64,000 bases of DNA from the NCBI RefSeq assembly GCF_021869535.1, contig NW_026262679.1, positions 82,271,143-82,335,142 of the forward strand, given 5' to 3'. The notes below the pieces were generated by a model. It ran no database searches. It was not told the origin of the DNA and saw only the letters and a program-made list of their open reading frames with translations. Shown here in pieces: positions 58,781 through 64,000 of this stretch. Each line of letters opens with the position of its first letter. The stretch's first letter is position 1. This stretch comes from Mytilus californianus (lineage: Eukaryota; Mollusca; Bivalvia; Mytilida; Mytilidae). Position numbers and translations under genes: made by a program.

Positions 58781-59985
58781 ACTGTAATGGAGGGGGCATT
58801 AAGTTTTACCGTTGTCCATCTGTCCGTCCGTCTGTCCGTCCATTCGTACATCCCGAAATTGGTTTCCATTCTCTATCTGTAGTTTGCCTCAACCAAATGT
58901 TATGAACCTTATACACAATGCTTATTACCACAAAAAACAGATCAAGTTTGAATTTGAGTGGCGTCACTTTTACCTTTCCAGAGTCATGCCCCTTCACAAA
59001 TGGAAAAGTTGCTGAATTTTTTCGTTTCTGTTCTCTAACTGAAAGGGGCATTAGCTGTCAAATTCATGTTCACGGATTTGACTCAAATTTTCATATTTGA
59101 TTTATAATCTACTAAAATTATATCAAAACTACAATAAGTCTGAAATAAACAATTTAAAATGCACGGAGTCGATAATATATATCAGCATTTCTTGTGTATT
59201 TGAGTCTAGATCCCATCTAATTAACCATTGAGATGACCTCTGAAGACTGCCGATGGTCACATAACCCGATATAAACATAAATATAAATAGATTGCGACCA
59301 CTTGCAATTGGATTTTTCTAGGTCTGTTTGATTTCATGTTTGTGGATTGAATCAGTCAACAAATTGGTTCACCTTTGTTTCACTTTCAATGTTGACTTTC
59401 TTTTCCTTTTGATGGCTGAACATGCCTAATACATGCATAACCAATCTCTAGCTAAGGGGTTAAATTGAAGGTCACATGAATACGGATTCAATAAGTTCAA
59501 ATTATTCACTTGTAAGTGAATAATTCATAAGCGATGTTTCTTAGCTTATTTTGACAAAATTTAACTAAAGTGGCTGCTAAAAGCGATTTATTATTTCACT
59601 ATTTCACTTTGATTAATGATTGAACAAAAAAAAATCATGTTTCAATTTTTTTGTATCTCCTAGGTAATGCCCCTTTAAGTTGCCTCAACCAAATGTTATG
59701 AATCTTATACACATTGCGTATTTCCACAAAACACAAATCAAGTTTGAATTTTGGTGGCATCACTTATACTGTTCTAAAGTTATGCCCTTGTACAAATAGA
59801 AAAATTGCTGAATTTTTCGTTTCCATTCTCTAACTTAAGTTTTGCTTCATCCAAATGTGATGAAACTTATAAACAATGCTTATTACCACAAAACTCATAC
59901 AAGTACAAATTTTAATGGCATCACTTTTACCGTTCTTGAGTAATTTCCCTTTATTATGGTATATGCTAGCAGGGGCATCATCTGT
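58781..59985 (+). mobile_element. H6 element downstream of ARMC6 exon 4
   Basis: The head hairpin CTCCACTGTAATGGAG plus GGGGGCATTAAG is at 58775-58800, then GTCCGTCCGTCTGTCCGTCC. ~145-bp internal repeats as in 56128. Tail GGGGCATCATCTGTGACCC near 59970 (head-type TGCCCC is complementary). Interrupted at 59042-59676. Confidence 0.7.
59042..59676. mobile_element. 635-bp TIR element inside H6
   Basis: Ends AAAGGGGCATTA and TAATGCCCCTTT are perfect 12-bp inverted repeats. The interior is unrelated to H6. It splits the H6 phrase TTCTCTAACT / AGTTGCCTCAACC. No clear target duplication. A second end of this family is at 51898-51965. Confidence 0.75.
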
Positions 59986-59999
59986 GACCCATGGACACA

Positions 60000-60571
60000 T
60001 TCCCCATTTATTTTCTCTCACTTGGTAAACAGTAACAGATCGTTGAATGTTTCAAGACAATAAATTTTCATTTATGAGTGATACCCATGTACACCATGTT
60101 GGCCATCTATTTGGTTATAGTTTGATATTAATAACTTCAGGATTATGTACAAGCTTTTAATTTCATCTTCACTTTTGGAAATTAAAATTAAAAAAAAATT
60201 AAAAAGTGCATTTAACCTCTCAATCTTATCAAAACTGTAGTGTCTTTTTATGCCCCACCACTAAGTGGCCAGTGCATATAGTTTTATCAATGTTTTATCG
60301 ATGTACATCTATCCAACATTCCAATATCCAATAGTTGTCTGAGCTTTTTCCCCTTATCCCTGAGCAATTTATATACAGGAATAGTTTAAGGGACATATTA
60401 TGATACACTGTTTTCAGTCCATCTGTCCACCTGTCGTACAAAAGCAAGAGAATACTTTGATCAAATTTAATGAAACTTGTATTAAAATACTTGAAATGGT
60501 TTTTCAGTTTTGAAATTTTTACATTGTATTTATTCATAGTTAAGGGACTTTGACCATATTTAAGCCATTTT
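60000..60571. other. Non-coding stretch with diverged repeat heads
   Basis: TATGCCCCACCACTAAGTGG at ~60250 and GGGACATATTATGATACAC at ~60392 look like diverged H6 and H2 heads. The expected ARMC6 3' exon is not found here. Confidence 0.45.
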
Positions 60572-60728
60572 TATACTCCCGTTTACAGGACGTATTATGG
60601 TATACAGTTGTCCATCTGTCCGTCCGTCGTCAACATGTCGGACAATAACTCAAAAACACTTTAACTAATTTGCATGAAACTTTGGTGAATTGTTTATATC
60701 TATTGACATGAGCTCCCTTTCGATTTTT

Positions 60729-63312
60729 ATACGACCGCAAAAAAATTTTGAGGTCGTATATTGGTATGACGTTGGCGTCGTCGTCGTCGTCCGAATACAC
60801 AATGGTTTTCGCACTCTAACTTTAGTTTAAGTGAATGGATCTCTATGAAATTTTACCATAAGGTTCAATACCACAATAGGAAGGTGGGGATTGATTTTGG
60901 GGGTTATGGTACCAACAGTTAAGGAATTAGGGGCCAAAAAGGGGCCGAAAATAAGCATTTTTGTAACTTCCAGACATAACTTGTGTGTTAGCATATGGAT
61001 CTCTTTGACATTGTACCACAAGATTCCATATCACAAAGGGTCAATGCTGGGATTGATTTTGGGGTTAATTGCCTCAAAATTTTAGGAATAAGGGGCCAAA
61101 AGGGGGCAAAAAACAAGCATTTTTCTAGTTTCATGACAATAACTTGTGTGTAAGTGTATGGATCTTTCTGAAATTTTACTACAAGGTTCCATTTCACAAA
61201 GGGAAAGCTGGAATTGAGTGTTGTGGTAATTGCCCAAAACGTTTAGTAATAAGGGGCCTAAAAAGGGGTTTAAAATAAGCATTTTTTAGTTTCTAGACAA
61301 TAACTTGTGTTCAAGTGTATGGATCTCTCTAAAATTGTATTACAAGGTACCATACCACAAAGGCAAGGCTGTTATTGAGCTTGGTTTGGGGGGAAAGGTG
61401 GGTGGGGGTGATGAATCATAAGGGGGGCGGGGGTCAAAAAAGGGGTAATTTTTTGTTTTCCTTTTTTTTTTGTTTAAAATTTACATTTTAAGTTAGTTAT
61501 TTTTTATCACGAAGAGAAAGTAGGAATTGAGTTTTGGGGTTAATTGCTCAAACATTTATGAATAAGGGGCCAAATATTGGTCAAAAATAAGGATTTTTTT
61601 AGTTTGCAACAAAAACTTGTGTTCAAGTGTATGGATCTCTGTGAAATTGTATTGCAATGTACCATACCACAAATTGAAGGTTGTGATTGAGGTGGGGGAT
61701 GATGAATCAAAAGGGGGTTGAAAAAATGTGTGGGAGGTAGGATTTTTTTTTTTCCTTTTTTTTTCTTTAAAATTTTCCATTTAAAGATGGTTGTTTCAGA
61801 TTTATATATGAAAGAAAATAATAATGATACGGTTATATATCATGAGGAATTGAAATTTAAAATTATGTATATTGGAAATTTAGGTTACATTGGAAAGTAA
61901 TAATTGGCTTTGGGGGGGTGGGGGGGGGGGGGTTATGGCTCTAATGTTTAAGGAATAAGGGGAAAAAAGGTTAAAAAAACAAGGGTTTCCATTTTAATAG
62001 ACAAATAATTGAGTAAAGAACATTATTTAAAAGCAGTGTAAGGTTGGTAATTCAAACTCATTTAAATATCTCATCTACACTGCTTTTAAATTATGTAAAT
62101 TGGAAATTTGCCAATAACTTTATTGTTAATAAATGCATTGGAAATTTGCCAACAATTTTAGTGTAATAAACTTCATTGGAAATTTGCCAATATAAAATTT
62201 TGCTGATGAAGGTTTTTTGTTTACCTTTAGCCTTGACTATGAAGTCATTTTCTATTTTTATAGCCTTATGATGTAGTTGAATTATTTAATACTTTTATGA
62301 TGTGTTTAAATGGGGTTTTATCATGTTTATGGTTGCTTTATTGTTTTAGTATAATAAACTCCATTTAAAATTTGCCAATAAAAAAATTTTTGTTTATTTT
62401 TAGCTATGATTATGATGTCATTTTCTATTTTACTTTTATGGTTGCAAAGAAATTTTTATTTTCAGATATTACTGTTAAATGATGCTGATTAAGGTTTTTG
62501 CTATGTTTAGCCATGACTATGATGTCATTTTCTATTTTAATATCTGTTATGATGTATTTAAATGGGCTTTTATGGTTACAAAGGAATTTTATTTTTAGAT
62601 ATTACTATAAAATGTTGCTGATGCTGATTAAGCATTTTGTTTATTTTTAGCCATGACTATGATGTCATTTTCTATTTTAATACCTTTATGATGTAATTTC
62701 CATTTTTAGATATTACTGTTAAATGATGCTGATTAAGGGTTTTTTGCTATGTTTAGCCATGACTATGATGTCATTTTCTATTTTAATATCTTTATGATGT
62801 ATTTAAATGGGCTTTTATGGTTACAAAGGAATTTTATTTTTAGATATTACTTTAAATGTTGCTGATGCTGATTAAGCATTTTGTTTATTTTTAGCCATGA
62901 CTATGATGTCACTTTCTATTTTAATACCTTTATGATGTATTTAAATGGGCTCCCATGTATTTAGATTTTTGATTATTTATACATGTTACCAAATTGGTCC
63001 ACATTGAACAAAAAGGGTCCAAATTTCAACTTTATTACATTACATCAAACATTGAATTCTACATATTCTTTGATATATTGAAATTAACAAACAATTTAGT
63101 TTATGGATATTCCACCATAATAGGTAAATTAAATTTTTTCCAGTTCTTACACCACATTCATCCTGTGTCAGAAACCTATGCTGTGTCAAATATTTAATGA
63201 CAATCCAAAGTCATAGCTGTATCAAGCTTGAATTTTGTGTCCATACTTGCCCCAACTGTTCAGGGTTCGACCTCTGCGGTCGTATCAAGCTGCGCCCCAG
63301 CGAAGCATTTTA
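60729..63312 (+). mobile_element. H3 element, complete
   Basis: Head ATACGACCGCAAAAAAATTT plus GAGGTCGTAT. Body of ~140-200-bp repeats to ~61700. An expanded AT-rich block follows, then the tail TGCGGTCGTATCAAGCTGCG with the hairpin GCTGCGCCCCAGC. Head TACGACCGCA and tail TGCGGTCGTA are exact inverted complements. Confidence 0.8.
62080..62960. repeat. AT-rich tandem repeats inside H3
   Basis: First, three ~55-bp units with CATTGGAAATTTGCCAA. Then about four ~150-bp units with GACTATGATGTCATTTTCTA and TTTATGATGTATTTAAATGG. This block is not present in the H3 copies at 10456 and 22839. Confidence 0.75.
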
Positions 63313-64000
63313 TTATAAATTTAAGATTTTACGTTTCCGACTTATGGGGTTTTATTCATTAAAAAAGGGGGATTTTCCAGTTTTCTGACAATAACTCAAA
63401 AATGCTTTGAGCAGTTTTCATGAAACTTTGGTAAATTGTTTATATCAATTGACTTGAGCTCCCTTTTGATTTTTATAAATTTTCGATTTTACGTTTCCGA
63501 GTTATGGGGTTTTATTCATTAAAAAAGGGGGATTTCCCAGTTTTCTGACAATAACTCAAAAATGCTTTGGGCAGTTTTCATGAAACTTTGGTGAACTGTT
63601 TATATCTATTGAATTGAGCTCCCTTTCGATTTTAATAAATTTTAGATGTAATGTTTCCGAGTTATGGGGTTTTATTATTTAAAAAAGGGGGATTTTCCAG
63701 TTTTCAGACAATAACTCAAAAGTGCTTTGACCAGTTTTCATGGAACTTTGGTGAGGTGTTTATATCAATTGACTTGAGCTCCATTTTAATTTTTATAAAT
63801 TTTAGATATTACATTTCCGAGTTATGGGGTTTTATTCATTAAAAAAGGGGAATTTTCCAGTTTTCTGACAATAACTCAAAAGTGCTTTGACCAGTATTCA
63901 TGAAACTTTGGTTACTGGTTTATATCTATTAAAATAACCTCCCTTAAGTTTTTTTTATAACTTTCTGAAATGATATTGAGGAGTTATGAAACTTTATTCT

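Larger units (their letters stand above)
60572..64000 (+). mobile_element. H2 element, interrupted by H3, runs off the window
   Basis: Head TATACTCCCGTTTACAGGAC at 60572. The body resumes at ~63313 with five ~180-bp repeats (AAACTTTGGTGAATTGTTTA, AAAAAAGGGGGATTTTCCAG) up to the window end. The H2 phrase CGATTTTTATAAATTTTAG is split by the H3 at 60729. Confidence 0.8.

Overview
The window looks like nuclear DNA of a marine bivalve mollusc, most likely a Mytilus-type mussel. It is AT-rich, has small phase-0 exons with GT/AG introns, and is packed with the hairpin-headed, CGTCCGTC-containing dispersed repeats and Meta-domain SINEs that I associate with mussel genomes. The species call is an inference. 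By eye, only about 3% of the 64 kb is recognisable protein-coding sequence, all on the + strand except one retroelement fragment.

Left part (1-22.8 kb): a tandem array of a 4-7 kb genomic unit carrying exons of a vigilin/HDLBP-like, multi-KH RNA-binding protein. Four copies are visible: copy 0 (tail only, from base 1), A (6771-10360), B (12768-17005) and C (19500-20875, partial). A and B each carry two KH exons (here called KH-a and KH-b), and C carries KH-b only. All are phase 0 with intact splice sites. Downstream lie decayed exons of the same family: KH-e fragments (20887-20994 and 21035-21095), placed before a frameshifted KH-d exon (21990-22210). That is the reverse of vigilin order, so the locus reads as a duplicated, scrambled and partly pseudogenised piece of a vigilin gene.

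Middle part (22.8-53.7 kb): no gene recognised. It is built of nested repeats: at least six families of hairpin-headed elements with subterminal inverted repeats and internal tandem repeats (Helentron/HINE- or 'pearl'-like, called H1-H6 here), several TIR elements (MITEs), long foldbacks, a 49-bp minisatellite, and a 4.2-kb array of ~167-bp units containing a 1354-bp higher-order duplication.

Right part (53.7-64 kb): the first four coding exons of an ARMC6 (armadillo repeat-containing 6) orthologue (54569-58754), all in consistent phase. The 3' end lies beyond the window. A 776-bp TIR element ends 91 bp before the ATG. The introns hold a SINE with a recognisable target-site duplication and two H6 elements. 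The rest, to 64000, is an H2 element split by an H3 element.

Family names H1-H6, D1 and D2 are labels made for this answer: H1 = AGCTCACC..., H2 = TACGCCCG..., H3 = TACGACCGC..., H4 = GTCTCGCC..., H5 = GTCGAGCC..., H6 = TATGCCCC....
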